NCBI RefSeq assembly: GCF_000243075.1 | Contig: NC_016745.1 | Span: 616,501 to 680,500, forward strand | Source of the DNA: Oceanimonas sp. GK1 | GTDB lineage: Bacteria > Pseudomonadota > Gammaproteobacteria > Enterobacterales > Aeromonadaceae | DNA length: 64,000 nucleotides | Reading direction: 5' to 3' | Part shown: piece after piece, positions 25,746-35,149 of the stretch | Layout: every line of letters begins with the position of its first letter | Numbering within the stretch: position 1 is the stretch's first letter | Notes under the pieces: generated by a model | Seen by the model: the letters and a program-made list of their open reading frames with translations, nothing else | The model's database searches: none | Told to the model about the DNA's origin: nothing | Translations under genes and position numbers: made by a program

Positions 25746-26918
25746 TCAGGGGCGGTGGGCCTGAATAAGGTAGCGGCGGGGGGTGTTGAGCGGGGCGGTA
25801 AAGGTGCCCAGCGTCACCCGGTAGCCCTGCTCCTCCAGGAACAGGGCCCGGTCCAGCAGCAGCCACCGCTCCAGGGGCTGGCGGTACAGGTGGCGCACCA
25901 GTTCGATGCGCTTGACCAGCAACCGGCGTTCATCGCCCCGTGCCAGCCAGTGCTCGCTGTTGAAGATGGCGGGCAGGGCCAGTCCTTTTTTCTCGCAGGC
26001 CCAGCGGGCAAAGGTTGTGAAGTCGCCGCTTAGCAACTGCTTGGGAAAGGCCGGCAGCGGCAGATAGTCATCGTTCCCGGTCAGCTCCCGTTGCAGCGCG
26101 TCAAAGGCCAGCCGCCAGGTGAGCTCGGTATGGCGCAGCCGGCGCACCCGCTCGCCGCCGGTCACCTGCTGTTGCAGCGGCAGGCGCAGATCGTGGCGGC
26201 TGAGCGCCAGGCCGGCGGCTTGTCCGGCCGTCGACAGCGGCGCATAGTGCTCGCCGTCGATCAGGTGATAGCAGCAGGGTGACAGTGCCAGCGCCCGGGT
26301 GCCGGCGGCGCTGGCGTGCCGTAAAAAACGCAGGTGCAGCTCGCCGCAGGCATGCAGCGCCACTGCCTGTTGTTCCTGCGTAAAGAGGTTGGCGGCCTCG
26401 GGGGCCAGGGCGTCCCCGCAGTGAAAATGATGATCCAGACCGAGCCGGCCGGCCAGCTCTTCCCCCTGCCGGCACAGATCGGCGCTCCATTCCAGGCTGG
26501 TCACCGGCTGACCCTGCTCCAGCGCCAACAGCCGGCCCAGGTGGCCCTTGCCGGCGCACCATTCCAGAATGGGGTGAACGGCGCTGATATTGGCGGCAAA
26601 ATCCCGTATCTGCGCCCATTTCCGGCCGGGAATGCCGCTGCTCCAGCGGGGGGTGGCGTAATCATGGGCTCTGTGCAGTTCGGCCATTGGCCCGTGCTGA
26701 ACGGCCATAATGTCGGGGCGAAAGGGGGCCAGCAAGGCCAGGGCCGCTGGCGGCTCGGCTTCCAGGGCGTCGAGCTCGGCCTCAGAAAGGCGGTTCAGCA
26801 CCGGCGCCAGCTCGGGCCAGGGCAGTTCACAACAGGCAAAGGGCAGCCGCTGCCAGTCGCTACGGTGGCGTGCCAGCAGGTTGCTTAATTGTTCGAAATG
26901 GGGGGCGAAGTCGCTCAT
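25746..26918 (-). CDS. SAM-dependent methyltransferase (Methyltransf_32-like)
   Basis: A 390-residue protein. The SAM-binding motif is HPILEWCAGKGHLGRLLAL, followed by an acidic strand (VTSLEWSADLC), ALHACGELHLRFL and the ALSPCCYH motif typical of this group, which is related to eukaryotic METTL25-type proteins. The region GIPGRKWAQIRDFA precedes the SAM motif. The target is unknown; RNA or protein are both possible. The ATG at 26918 is used; the frame is open far upstream but those codons lie in the opposite-strand yhiN gene. First gene of a probable two-gene unit with the potassium channel. Confidence 0.82.
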   Translation of the reverse strand: MSDFAPHFEQLSNLLARHRSDWQRLPFACCELPWPELAPVLNRLSEAELDALEAEPPAALALLAPFRPDIMAVQHGPMAELHRAHDYATPRWSSGIPGRKWAQIRDFAANISAVHPILEWCAGKGHLGRLLALEQGQPVTSLEWSADLCRQGEELAGRLGLDHHFHCGDALAPEAANLFTQEQQAVALHACGELHLRFLRHASAAGTRALALSPCCYHLIDGEHYAPLSTAGQAAGLALSRHDLRLPLQQQVTGGERVRRLRHTELTWRLAFDALQRELTGNDDYLPLPAFPKQLLSGDFTTFARWACEKKGLALPAIFNSEHWLARGDERRLLVKRIELVRHLYRQPLERWLLLDRALFLEEQGYRVTLGTFTAPLNTPRRYLIQAHRP

Positions 26919-27017
26919 GGAGCAATTATACCCACAGCCGCCGGGGCCGGCATAGCCGGGCGGCGGTGGGGCGGGTAGAATGCGCCTTTTGACCGTTGTT
27001 ATTGTTGAGGGGACGCC

Positions 27018-28190
27018 ATGCAGGCCTGGGATGTAATCGTGATCGGTGCCGGCGCTGCCGGCCTGATGTGTGCCGCCGAGGCCGGCCAGCGCGGCCGGCG
27101 GGTGCTGGTGCTGGACCACGGCAAGCGCATCGGCCGCAAGATCCTGATGTCCGGCGGCGGGCGCTGCAACTTCACCAACTACCATGTGGAGCCCGGCGCT
27201 TATCTGTGCGCCAACCCCCATTTCGTGAAATCGGCCCTGGCCCGCTACACCCAGTGGGACTTTATCGCCCTGGTAAACAAACATGGCATCCCCTACCACG
27301 AAAAGACCCTGGGGCAGCTGTTTTGCGACAATTCGGCCCAGGATATCGTCGATGTGCTGGTAAGCGAATGCGATGCCGCCGGCGTAACCATACGCCTGCG
27401 GACCGAGATCCTGGCGGTAGACCGGCTGGGGGACGGTTTTTGCGTGGCCACCGCCGGCGAGGAAGTCAGTTGCCGGTCGCTGGTGGTAGCCAGCGGCGGC
27501 CTGTCGATGCCCAAGATTGGCGCCTCGCCCTTTGGCTACCGGCTGGCGGAGCAGTTTGGCCTCAAGGTGCTGCCCACCCGCGCCGGCCTGGTGCCCTTTA
27601 CCCTGCAACCGGAAGACAAGCAGACCCTGGAACCCCTGGCCGGCGTCAGCCTGCCGGTGGTGGCCGAAAGTGAAGACGGCACCCGCTTCGCCGAAAACCT
27701 GCTGTTTACCCACCGCGGCGTGTCCGGTCCGGCGGTGTTGCAGATCTCCTCCTACTGGCAGCCCGGCGAGCGGGTGACCTTCGAGCTGCTGCCGGCGGGC
27801 AGCCTGGCGCAAGCGGTGGCCGAAAGTCCCAATCAGGAGCTGAAAACCTGGCTGGCCCGCCACCTGCCCAAGCGGCTGGTGGAGGCCCTGCTGGCCCGGG
27901 GCGAGCTTTCCAGCAAACCGCTCAAGCAGTACACCCCCAGGGAGCTGGCAACCGTCGAGGCGCTGCTGGCCGCCTGGCCGTTGCAACCCGGCGGCACCGA
28001 GGGTTACCGCACCGCCGAGGTGACCCTGGGCGGGGTGGATACCAATGAGCTGTCGTCCAAGACCATGGAAGCCAAGAAGGTGCCCAATCTGTATTTCATC
28101 GGTGAGGTGATGGACGTGACCGGCTGGCTGGGGGGCTACAACTTCCAGTGGGCCTGGAGCTCCGGCTGGGTGGCCGGCCAGGTGGTGTGA
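27018..28190 (+). CDS. yhiN: HI0933-family FAD-dependent oxidoreductase
   Basis: A 390-residue flavoprotein. The FAD-binding GAGAAGLMCAAEAGQRG is at the N-terminus, followed by GRKILMSGGGRCNFTNY, the fingerprint of the HI0933/YhiN/BaiN group, and a C-terminal second dinucleotide segment GEVMDVTGWLGGYNFQWAWSSG. Its physiological substrate is not settled; the family includes the bile-acid reductase BaiN. GAGGGG precedes the ATG. Divergent from the methyltransferase and convergent with trpB. Confidence 0.93.
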   Translation: MQAWDVIVIGAGAAGLMCAAEAGQRGRRVLVLDHGKRIGRKILMSGGGRCNFTNYHVEPGAYLCANPHFVKSALARYTQWDFIALVNKHGIPYHEKTLGQLFCDNSAQDIVDVLVSECDAAGVTIRLRTEILAVDRLGDGFCVATAGEEVSCRSLVVASGGLSMPKIGASPFGYRLAEQFGLKVLPTRAGLVPFTLQPEDKQTLEPLAGVSLPVVAESEDGTRFAENLLFTHRGVSGPAVLQISSYWQPGERVTFELLPAGSLAQAVAESPNQELKTWLARHLPKRLVEALLARGELSSKPLKQYTPRELATVEALLAAWPLQPGGTEGYRTAEVTLGGVDTNELSSKTMEAKKVPNLYFIGEVMDVTGWLGGYNFQWAWSSGWVAGQVV

Positions 28191-28226
28191 TGCAGGCCGG
28201 CGAGCACCGGCCTGTCAATGGCTTGC

Positions 28227-29423
28227 TTACAGCCCCAGCTTGCGGCAGACGAAGTCCAGATCCTTGTCGCCCCGGCCACTGAGGTTGACCAGGATCACCT
28301 GGTCCGGCCCCAGGGTCGGTGCCAGCTTGATGGCCTGGGCCACGGCGTGGGCGCTTTCCAGTGCCGGAATAATGCCCTCGGTACGGGACAAAGTCATAAA
28401 GGCGTCCAGGCATTCCTCATCGGTGATGCTGGTGTATTCCACCCGGCCCATTTCCTTCAGGTAGCTGTGCTGGGGGCCCACGCCCGGGTAATCCAGGCCG
28501 GAGGCGATGGAGTGCACTGGCAGCGGCTCGCCGTTGGTATCTTGCAGCAGGTGGCAGCGAAAACCGTGGATCACGCCAGGCGTCCCCAGGCTCATGGTGG
28601 CGGCGTGATCCGGGGTGTCGAGGCCGCGCCCGCCGGGCTCCACCCCCAGAATGCGCACCGAGTCGTCGTTAAGGAAGGCGTCGAACAGCCCCATGGCATT
28701 GGAGCCGCCGCCCACACAGGCCATGATCACGTCCGGCAGGCCGCCGGTCAGTGCTTGCACCTGGGCGCGGGCTTCCTGGCCGATCACCTTCTGAAAATCC
28801 CGCACCATCATGGGGAAGGGGTGAGGCCCCACCACAGAGCCGATGGCATAGATGTAATCGGCGGGGTTTTTCAGGTATTCCTCAAAGGCGCTGTCCACCG
28901 CGTCCTTCAGGGTGGCGGTACCGCGGGTCACCGGCACCAGGGTGCAGCCCAGGATCTTCATGCGCATCACGTTGGGATGCTCTTTTTCGATGTCCACCTG
29001 ACCCATGTGAATTTCACAGGGAATGCCCACCAGGGCGCAGGCGGTGGCCAGGGCCACGCCGTGCTGGCCGGCGCCGGTTTCGGCGATCACCTTTTTCTTG
29101 CCCATAAAGCGGGCCAGCAGGGCCTCGCCCAGGCAGTGGTTGATCTTGTGGGCGCCGGTGTGGTTGAGATCTTCCCGCTTCAGGTAGATTTGCGCGCCGC
29201 CCAGCTGTGCGCTCAGGCGCTCGCAGTGATACACCGGGCTGGGGCGGCCGACGAAGTGGGTCAGCAGCCGCTGCAGCTCCTGCTGAAAATCCTGACGCTG
29301 ACAGATTTCGTGATAGGCCCGAGTGATGTCATCCATGGCCTGCTGGAGCGCGGGCGGTATCTCGGAGCCGCCGAATTCGCCGAAATAGCCCTCGGCATCG
29401 GGCATGTTTTGCTGGTAGTCCAC
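28227..29423 (-). CDS. trpB: Tryptophan synthase beta chain, stand-alone copy
   Basis: A 398-residue PLP enzyme. The cofactor lysine is Lys93 in HTGAHKINH, the catalytic glutamate Glu115 lies in AETGAGQHG, and the phosphate cradle is [10 protein letters not shown]. The C-terminal NLSGRGDKD is also intact, so the protein should be active as a serine-indole beta-synthase. No trpA or other tryptophan gene is in the window, so it acts as a stand-alone TrpB or partners a TrpA encoded elsewhere. It lies 116 bases downstream of the LysR gene of the gentisate locus on the same strand. ATAAGGAAG precedes the ATG. Confidence 0.93.
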   Translation of the reverse strand: MDYQQNMPDAEGYFGEFGGSEIPPALQQAMDDITRAYHEICQRQDFQQELQRLLTHFVGRPSPVYHCERLSAQLGGAQIYLKREDLNHTGAHKINHCLGEALLARFMGKKKVIAETGAGQHGVALATACALVGIPCEIHMGQVDIEKEHPNVMRMKILGCTLVPVTRGTATLKDAVDSAFEEYLKNPADYIYAIGSVVGPHPFPMMVRDFQKVIGQEARAQVQALTGGLPDVIMACVGGGSNAMGLFDAFLNDDSVRILGVEPGGRGLDTPDHAATMSLGTPGVIHGFRCHLLQDTNGEPLPVHSIASGLDYPGVGPQHSYLKEMGRVEYTSITDEECLDAFMTLSRTEGIIPALESAHAVAQAIKLAPTLGPDQVILVNLSGRGDKDLDFVCRKLGL

Positions 29424-29539
29424 ACTGCTTCCTTATGCGGTCAAGGGGCCGGAATGGCCGCCGTAGCGGGAAGGGCAGCATAACAGCGGCCAAGCGGTGA
29501 ATCCATTAGCCACAAGTCGGAAAGGCTGGAACCCGGTGG

Positions 29540-30463
29540 TTATGGCTCCCCGGTGACCGTGGCCGCCCTCAGGGAGTGCAGCAGATCCGTGATGATGGGA
29601 TCGGGGTCCGGCTCGTCGCGCCAGCACATGCCCACATACCCCTCGCCGCTGTTCAGTGGCATGTTCAGCGGCACCAGCAGGCCGCGGCCGGTAAAGTGCC
29701 GGGCCACCCGCTCCGAGCTCACCGAGAGCATGTCGCTGTGCTGCAGCAGCCAGAGATTGCTTACCTGGGAGGACGACTCCACCCGGTAGGGCGGCGGCTT
29801 GTGACCGGCCATGGTCAGGGCCATGTCCAGCTTGCTGCGAATGGGGGTGCCCTGGGGCCAGACTATCCAGTCGTATTCACACAGTTCATGCCAGTCGAGC
29901 TGCGGCCGGCCGGCCAGGGGGTGATCGGGGCGGGCCACGATGCGCAGTGGCTCTTCATAGAGCATTTCACTCTTCAGGCTGGTCCGGGGCTGGTAGTTGT
30001 CGAGCCGGCCCACCACCACGTCCAGCTTGCCCAGCTCCAGCTTGTCCAGCAGCGAATTCATGGTGCTTTCCTGCACTTCCACCCGTGCTCTGGGGTGCAG
30101 CGCAATAAACTTCATGATCGCCGCCGGCACAAAGCTGGGAGCCGAGGCCGGTGAGGTGCCCACCGCCACGGTGCGGTCGCTGCCTTCCTGCAGGGCTTCC
30201 AGGTTGTGCTGGGCCCGGGCCATCTCGGTCACCATGCGCCGGGCGTGATTTGCCAGCAGCCGGCCCATGGCGGTGGGCCTGAGGCCGCGGGCATGGCGTT
30301 CGAACAGCGGCGCCCCGATGTCTTCCTCCAGCTCTTTCAGCCATTTCGACAGGCCCGGCTGGGTAGTGTGCATGATGCGGGCGGTGTCACTCAGGCTGCC
30401 GGTATCGGTGAGATTGATCAGCAGGTGCAGGTGCTGAAGGCGCAGGCGGCGGGTCCAGGTCAT
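29540..30463 (-). CDS. LysR-family regulator of the gentisate locus
   Basis: A 307-residue regulator. The helix-turn-helix is LINLTDTGSLSDTARIMHTTQPGLSKWLKELEEDIGAPLFERHARG; the effector domain resembles GbpR/PcaQ-type aromatic or sugar regulators. It is divergent from the hydroxybenzoate-gentisate genes, and its ATG lies three bases from a promoter block (30466-30551) repeated before the porin gene. The obvious reading is that it controls both transcripts in response to 3-hydroxybenzoate or gentisate, and possibly itself. TrpB follows on the same strand. Confidence 0.9.
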   Translation of the reverse strand: MTWTRRLRLQHLHLLINLTDTGSLSDTARIMHTTQPGLSKWLKELEEDIGAPLFERHARGLRPTAMGRLLANHARRMVTEMARAQHNLEALQEGSDRTVAVGTSPASAPSFVPAAIMKFIALHPRARVEVQESTMNSLLDKLELGKLDVVVGRLDNYQPRTSLKSEMLYEEPLRIVARPDHPLAGRPQLDWHELCEYDWIVWPQGTPIRSKLDMALTMAGHKPPPYRVESSSQVSNLWLLQHSDMLSVSSERVARHFTGRGLLVPLNMPLNSGEGYVGMCWRDEPDPDPIITDLLHSLRAATVTGEP

Positions 30464-30465
30464 CA

Positions 30466-30551
30466 GATATACCCTAAATAGTATGCATACATCTCAAAAT
30501 ATCATTATTCGATATGGCTTTCAGCGGAAATAATGTTGCCTAAACGTTAAG
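30466..30551. promoter_or_regulatory. Gentisate operon promoter block, copy 1
   Basis: This block between the LysR gene and the first catabolic gene matches 38042-38128 before the porin: 38 of 51 bases identical over 30466-30516 and 19 of 24 over 30528-30551, with one base of length difference between. It contains ATAC, eight bases, GTAT (30469-30484) and ATATC, seven bases, GATAT (30499-30515), both of the dyad type bound by LysR regulators; BenM/CatM use ATAC, seven bases, GTAT. Likely LysR operator plus promoter. Confidence 0.75.
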
Positions 30552-30640
30552 AGTCCGTGGGCGGTAGGTTGTTGTGATGCTATCGCCGGGCCGCAACCGG
30601 GCGCCAACCCAGGCTGCTCAAACTGTCAGGAGAGTGTCAC

Positions 30641-31342
30641 GTGAGTTATGTCGTAGAACCCCAAGCCGTTACCAGCATTCCCGTCGCCGGCCATGCTGAC
30701 CAGCAGTTCCCGGTACGCCGCGTTTACTGCGTCGGTCGCAACTATGCCGCCCACGCCCGGGAAATGGGCTTCGATCCGGATCGGGAGCCGCCCTTCTTCT
30801 TCTGCAAGCCGGCCGATGCCGTGGTGGCCGTCGCCGACGGTGACACCCTGGCGCTGCCCTACCCGAGCGAAACCGGCAACTACCATTATGAAATCGAGCT
30901 GGTGGTGGCCATCGGCAAGGGCGGCAGCAATATTCCCCTGGAAGAGGCCAACAGCCACGTCTGGGGCTATGCCGTGGGCCTGGACATGACCCGCCGTGAC
31001 CTGCAGATGAAAATGCGCGAAATGGGCCGCCCCTGGGAAATTGGCAAGGCCTTTGATGCGTCGGCCCCGGTGGGCCCGCTGTACCCGGCCAGCCAGGTTG
31101 GCCATCCGGCGCAGGCCGCCATCTGGTTGCAGGTAGACGGCGAGGACCGCCAGCGCAGCGACATCGACAAGCTAATCTGGTCGGTACCCGAGATCATCAG
31201 TTACCTGTCCCGTTTCTTTGAGCTGCAGCCGGGGGATCTGATCATGACCGGCACGCCGGAAGGGGTGGGCGCGGTGAAACCGGGCGAGCTGATGGTCGGC
31301 GGTGTCGACGGCCTGGGCGAACTGCACGTACGAGTGGTGTAA
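30641..31342 (+). CDS. Fumarylpyruvate hydrolase (FAH family), copy 1
   Basis: A 233-residue fumarylacetoacetate-hydrolase-fold enzyme, probably splitting fumarylpyruvate into fumarate and pyruvate, the last step of the gentisate pathway (NagK type). Visible motifs are [16 protein letters not shown], the metal-binding [13 protein letters not shown], the glycine-rich [14 protein letters not shown] near the end, and [10 protein letters not shown]. The start is GTG at 30641 with AGGAGAG about seven bases upstream. First gene of the catabolic operon; the isomerase follows after ten bases. A second paralogue of equal length lies at 34326-35027. Confidence 0.88.
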   Translation: MSYVVEPQAVTSIPVAGHADQQFPVRRVYCVGRNYAAHAREMGFDPDREPPFFFCKPADAVVAVADGDTLALPYPSETGNYHYEIELVVAIGKGGSNIPLEEANSHVWGYAVGLDMTRRDLQMKMREMGRPWEIGKAFDASAPVGPLYPASQVGHPAQAAIWLQVDGEDRQRSDIDKLIWSVPEIISYLSRFFELQPGDLIMTGTPEGVGAVKPGELMVGGVDGLGELHVRVV

Positions 31343-31352
31343 GGAGGGCGTC

Positions 31353-31994
31353 ATGCAGCTTTACAGTTTTTTCAACAGTTCCACCTCTTACCGGGCGCGT
31401 ATCGCCCTGGCCCTGAAGGGCCTGGACTACGACTACCAGGGAGTGAACATTCGCGTGGGTGAGCAACGGGCCGACCAGTACCGGGCGCTGAATCCCTGCC
31501 AGAGCGTGCCGCTGCTGGTGGAGGACGATGGCACCGCCCTGAGCCAGTCGCTGGCGATCATCGACTACCTGGACGCCACCCACCCGGAGCCCCGGCTGCT
31601 GCCCGCCGAGCCCCTGGCCCGGGCCCGGGTGCTGGAGCTGGCCAACGCCATTGCCTGCGACATGCACCCGGTCAACAACCTGCGCATTCTGGGTTACCTG
31701 AAGAACAAGCTGGGGGTGACCGAGGAGCAGAAAACAGAGTGGTACCACCACTGGGTGGCCGAAGGGTTTACCGCGGTGGAAGCCCTGCTTGAACGCCATG
31801 GCCACGGCCCCTACTGCTTTGGCGAGGCGCCCACCCTGGCCGACTGCTGCCTGGTGCCCCAGGTGGCCAACGCCGAGCGCATGGGCTGCGATCTGAGCCC
31901 TTACCCCAGGGTGATGGCGGTGTATGCCCACTGCCAGCAACAGCCGGCTTTTCAGCAGGCCGCCCCGTCCCGCCAGCCGGACTTTATCGCCTGA
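31353..31994 (+). CDS. Maleylpyruvate isomerase (zeta-class GST)
   Basis: A 213-residue glutathione-dependent isomerase converting maleylpyruvate to fumarylpyruvate (NagL type; also close to maleylacetoacetate isomerase MaiA). The N-terminal thioredoxin-like domain has FFNSSTSYRARIALALKGLDY with the serine cluster used by zeta GSTs, then NPCQSVPLLVEDDG and SLAIIDYLD for glutathione binding. The C-terminal helical domain has GEAPTLADCCLVPQV. The ATG at 31353 follows AAGGAGG. Context, with gentisate dioxygenase two genes on, favours maleylpyruvate over maleylacetoacetate. Confidence 0.9.
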   Translation: MQLYSFFNSSTSYRARIALALKGLDYDYQGVNIRVGEQRADQYRALNPCQSVPLLVEDDGTALSQSLAIIDYLDATHPEPRLLPAEPLARARVLELANAIACDMHPVNNLRILGYLKNKLGVTEEQKTEWYHHWVAEGFTAVEALLERHGHGPYCFGEAPTLADCCLVPQVANAERMGCDLSPYPRVMAVYAHCQQQPAFQQAAPSRQPDFIA

Positions 31995-32022
31995 GCGCGG
32001 TACCACAGACAGGAGAATGGAA

Positions 32023-33231
32023 ATGGACAAGCAACAGACTGAGCAAAAAGTCATCGTCGTCGGCGGCGGCATCGGCGGCCTGGCCGCGGCCCTGGCCCTG
32101 GTACGCCGCGGCTTTCGAGTACAGGTGCTGGAGCAGGCGCCGGAAATCGGTGAGATCGGCGCCGGCATTCAGCTTGGGCCCAATGCCTTTCACGCCTTCG
32201 ACGCCCTCGGCGTGGGTGACAAGGCGCGCAGCCGCTCGGTGTTCACCGACTTTATGGTGATGCACGACGCCATCGACGAATATCAGGTAGGCAAGATCGA
32301 AACCGGTGAGGCCTTTCGCCAGCGTTTCGGCAACCCCTATGCGGTGATCCACCGGGTGGACGTACACCTGTCGTTACTGGAAGGCGCCCAGGAAACCGGC
32401 CGGGTGGAATTCAAGACCGACACCCAGATCCAGCGGGTGGAGCAGGATGACAACGGCGTGGCCGTTTACGACCAGCACGGCAACGTCTACCGGGGTGTGG
32501 CTCTGATTGGCGCCGACGGCGTCAAGTCGGTGGTGCGTCAGACCTATGTTCAGGATCCGGCCCGGGTCACCGGCCATGTGGTGTACCGCGCCGTGGTGGA
32601 AAAGGAAGACTTCCCCGAGGAGCTGCGCTGGAACGCCGCCAGCCTGTGGGCCGGCCCCAACTGCCACCTGGTGCACTATCCGCTGCGCGGCGGCGAGCAG
32701 TACAACGTGGTGGTGACCTTTCACAGCCGTGAGCAGGAAGAGTGGGGCGTGACCGAAGGCAGCAAGGAAGAGGTACAAAGCTACTTCCAGGGCATCTGCC
32801 CCAAGGCGCGCCAGCTGATCGACCTGCCCAAGAGCTGGAAACGCTGGGCCACCGCCGACCGGGAACCCATCGAGCAGTGGACCTACGGCCGCGCCACCCT
32901 GCTGGGCGACGCCGCTCACCCCACCACCCAGTACATGGCTCAGGGCGCCTGCATGGCGATCGAGGATGCCGTGACCCTGGGCGAGGCCCTGCGGGTGCAC
33001 GACAACGACTGGGACAAGGCCCTGGATCTGTACCAGCGCTCTCGGGTTGCCCGCACCGCCCGCATCGTGCTGTCCAGCCGGGAAATGGGACGCATCTATC
33101 ACGCCAAGGGCGTGGAGCGGTTGATCCGCAACGACCTGTGGAAAAGCCGCAGCCAGGAACGTTTCTACGACGCCATCGAGTGGCTGTACGGCTGGAACGT
33201 GACCAACTGCCTGAAAGACGACAACCGTTAA
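32023..33231 (+). CDS. 3-hydroxybenzoate 6-monooxygenase (FAD-dependent)
   Basis: A 402-residue class A flavoprotein monooxygenase that should hydroxylate 3-hydroxybenzoate to gentisate with NADH and oxygen. It has the N-terminal GGGIGGLAAALALVRRG dinucleotide fold, the second FAD motif GDAAHPTTQYMAQGACMAIEDA, and the intermediate ALIGADGVKSVVR (DG motif). The start at 32023 is chosen because AGGAG lies seven bases upstream; an ATG six bases earlier is too close to it. Position directly before gentisate dioxygenase defines the substrate; salicylate 5-hydroxylation would need other subunits. Confidence 0.9.
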   Translation: MDKQQTEQKVIVVGGGIGGLAAALALVRRGFRVQVLEQAPEIGEIGAGIQLGPNAFHAFDALGVGDKARSRSVFTDFMVMHDAIDEYQVGKIETGEAFRQRFGNPYAVIHRVDVHLSLLEGAQETGRVEFKTDTQIQRVEQDDNGVAVYDQHGNVYRGVALIGADGVKSVVRQTYVQDPARVTGHVVYRAVVEKEDFPEELRWNAASLWAGPNCHLVHYPLRGGEQYNVVVTFHSREQEEWGVTEGSKEEVQSYFQGICPKARQLIDLPKSWKRWATADREPIEQWTYGRATLLGDAAHPTTQYMAQGACMAIEDAVTLGEALRVHDNDWDKALDLYQRSRVARTARIVLSSREMGRIYHAKGVERLIRNDLWKSRSQERFYDAIEWLYGWNVTNCLKDDNR

Positions 33232-33277
33232 CCGTATCGCGCGCCGGCTCAGCCGGCGCCTCAAGGAGACAGAGAAG

Positions 33278-34309
33278 ATGCATCAACTCGGAACCCTGGA
33301 AGACCTGCCCGAAAGCTACCGCAACGAGCTGACCGAACAGAACCTGGTGCCGCTGTGGCCCAACATGCGCGCCGTGCTGCCGCCCAAGGTGCCCAGCCGC
33401 AAGACTCGCACTCTGCGCTGGGATTACGAGGTGGTTCGCCCGCTGCTGCTGCAGGCCGGCGAACTGACCCCGATGGAAAAGGCCGAGCGCCGGGTGCTGG
33501 TGCTGGCCAACCCGGGCCACGGGTTGAACAACATGCAGGCCACCCCCAGCATCTACATGGGGCTGCAGCTGATCCTGCCCGGTGAAACCGCGCCCAACCA
33601 CCGCCATACCCCCAACGCGGTGCGCATTATCATCGAGGGTGAAGGCGCCTACACCACCGTTAACGGCGAACCCTGCCGCATGGAGCGGGGCGATCTGATC
33701 CTCACCCCCTCCGGCAAGTGGCACGAGCACCACCACGAAGGAGATGGCCCCATCGTCTGGCTGGACATCCTCGATCTGCCGCTGATCTACCAGCTGGAAG
33801 GCTCCTGGGCGGTGGAAGGCCAGCCCCAGCAGACCACCCTGAGCCGGGACAAGTCGTTCGCTGACTACAGTGCCGCCGGCGTGGTACCCAACCTCAACTT
33901 CCAGCGGGGCACCGCCGACTCGCCCATGCTGCGCTACCCCTGGGCCAAGACCCGCGCCTGCCTGGTGGAAATGGCCGAGCATTACCAAGACGGTTTACTG
34001 CAGGTGAGCTATGTCAACCCGGAAACCGGCGCCAGCCTGTTCCCCAGCATCGGCTTTGGCGCCCTGATGCTGCGCCCGGGCGAAACCGTCACCCTGCCCA
34101 AGCGCACCACCGCCTGTGTGTTCCACGCCGTGGAAGGCTCTGGCCAGCTGAGCGTGGACGGCGGCGATCCCCTGACCTGGAACGACAAGGACACCCTGTC
34201 GGCCCCGGGGTACACCGACATTACCCTGAGCAACGGCTCGGCCGATAAGCCGGCCTTTATGATCACCGCCGACGAAGCCCCGCTGCATCGTTATCTCGGC
34301 ATTTACTGA
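33278..34309 (+). CDS. Gentisate 1,2-dioxygenase
   Basis: A 343-residue bicupin ring-cleavage dioxygenase that opens gentisate to maleylpyruvate using Fe(II). The first cupin holds the iron ligands: His108 and His110 in PNHRHTPNA and His149 in SGKWHEHH, the same spacing as in characterised enzymes. A second cupin near residues 235-330 keeps the fold. CAAGGAG lies upstream of the ATG. Length is standard for NagI/GtdA enzymes. Centre of the operon. Confidence 0.95.
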   Translation: MHQLGTLEDLPESYRNELTEQNLVPLWPNMRAVLPPKVPSRKTRTLRWDYEVVRPLLLQAGELTPMEKAERRVLVLANPGHGLNNMQATPSIYMGLQLILPGETAPNHRHTPNAVRIIIEGEGAYTTVNGEPCRMERGDLILTPSGKWHEHHHEGDGPIVWLDILDLPLIYQLEGSWAVEGQPQQTTLSRDKSFADYSAAGVVPNLNFQRGTADSPMLRYPWAKTRACLVEMAEHYQDGLLQVSYVNPETGASLFPSIGFGALMLRPGETVTLPKRTTACVFHAVEGSGQLSVDGGDPLTWNDKDTLSAPGYTDITLSNGSADKPAFMITADEAPLHRYLGIY

Positions 34310-34325
34310 GTCAAGGTTGAACAAG

Positions 34326-35027
34326 ATGAGCGAAAATCTGTTATTTCCCCTGAAGGCGCCGTCCCTGGCCGCCGTGGCCGGCACCGACCAGCTGTTTCCG
34401 GTGCACCGCATCTTCTGTGTCGGCCGCAACTACCATGCCCATGCCGCCGAAATGGGCGTGAGCGTGGACAAGAGCAGCCAGGAGCCCTTTTACTTCACCA
34501 AGCACCCAAGCAGCCTGATCCCTTCGGGCAGCGAAATCGCCTATCCGCCGCAAACCGCCAATTACCATTATGAAATGGAGTTTGTGGTGGCCATCGGTCA
34601 GGCCGGTTTCGAGGTGAGCGAGGCCGAGGCCAACGAGCTGGTGTTCGGCTACGCCGCCGGCCTGGACATGACCCGCCGGGATCTGCAGCTGAAGGCGCGG
34701 GAAACCGGCCGGCCCTGGGATCTGGGCAAGGACTTCGAGGAGTCGGCGGTACTCGGCCCCATCGTGCGCAAGGAAGAAACCGGCATCGTCGACAGCGGGG
34801 TGATCACCCTGAGCGTGAACGGCGAGGTTAAGCAGAACTCGGATTTGACCAAGCTTATCTGGAACGTGCCGGAGATCATCGCCCACCTGTCCCGCTTCTA
34901 CCACCTGCAGCCGGGAGATCTGATCTACACCGGCACGCCGGATGGTGTGGGCCCGGTGGTGGCCGGCGATCATATCCTCGGCTCGGTGGCCGGGGTGGGT
35001 GACGTGGAACTGCGTATCGCCCAATAA
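34326..35027 (+). CDS. Fumarylpyruvate/maleylpyruvate hydrolase (FAH family), copy 2
   Basis: A 233-residue paralogue of the gene at 30641, with the same landmarks ([49 protein letters not shown]) but clearly diverged elsewhere. It may hydrolyse fumarylpyruvate like copy 1, or take maleylpyruvate directly and so bypass the isomerase. The ATG at 34326 follows the dioxygenase stop by 16 bases, with AAGG upstream. It ends the enzyme part of the operon; a perfect GC palindrome follows before the transporter genes. Confidence 0.85.
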   Translation: MSENLLFPLKAPSLAAVAGTDQLFPVHRIFCVGRNYHAHAAEMGVSVDKSSQEPFYFTKHPSSLIPSGSEIAYPPQTANYHYEMEFVVAIGQAGFEVSEAEANELVFGYAAGLDMTRRDLQLKARETGRPWDLGKDFEESAVLGPIVRKEETGIVDSGVITLSVNGEVKQNSDLTKLIWNVPEIIAHLSRFYHLQPGDLIYTGTPDGVGPVVAGDHILGSVAGVGDVELRIAQ

Positions 35028-35033
35028 CCGTAA

Positions 35034-35054
35034 GGCCGGGTCCAGGACCCGGCC
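35034..35054. promoter_or_regulatory. Perfect GC palindrome between catabolic and transport genes
   Basis: GGCCGGGTCC and its exact complement are separated by a single base. There is no T-run, so it is not a standard terminator. Located seven bases after the second hydrolase, it could stabilise the 3' end of the enzyme mRNA or set relative expression of the TRAP genes. Confidence 0.4.
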
Positions 35055-35149
35055 GACCCCGTTGTGGATGAAAACGGATGTCAGGCCACATGGCCGCAAT
35101 GGTGGGGGAACACCCCCGAACTCAAGGATTACAGGGAGCTAGACTCGTC

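Noticed and set aside
26919-27986. N-terminal extension of the methyltransferase to 746 residues
   Set aside because: The extra codons lie across the promoter gap and the opposite-strand yhiN gene. Similarity to the methyltransferase family begins at the ATG at 26918.
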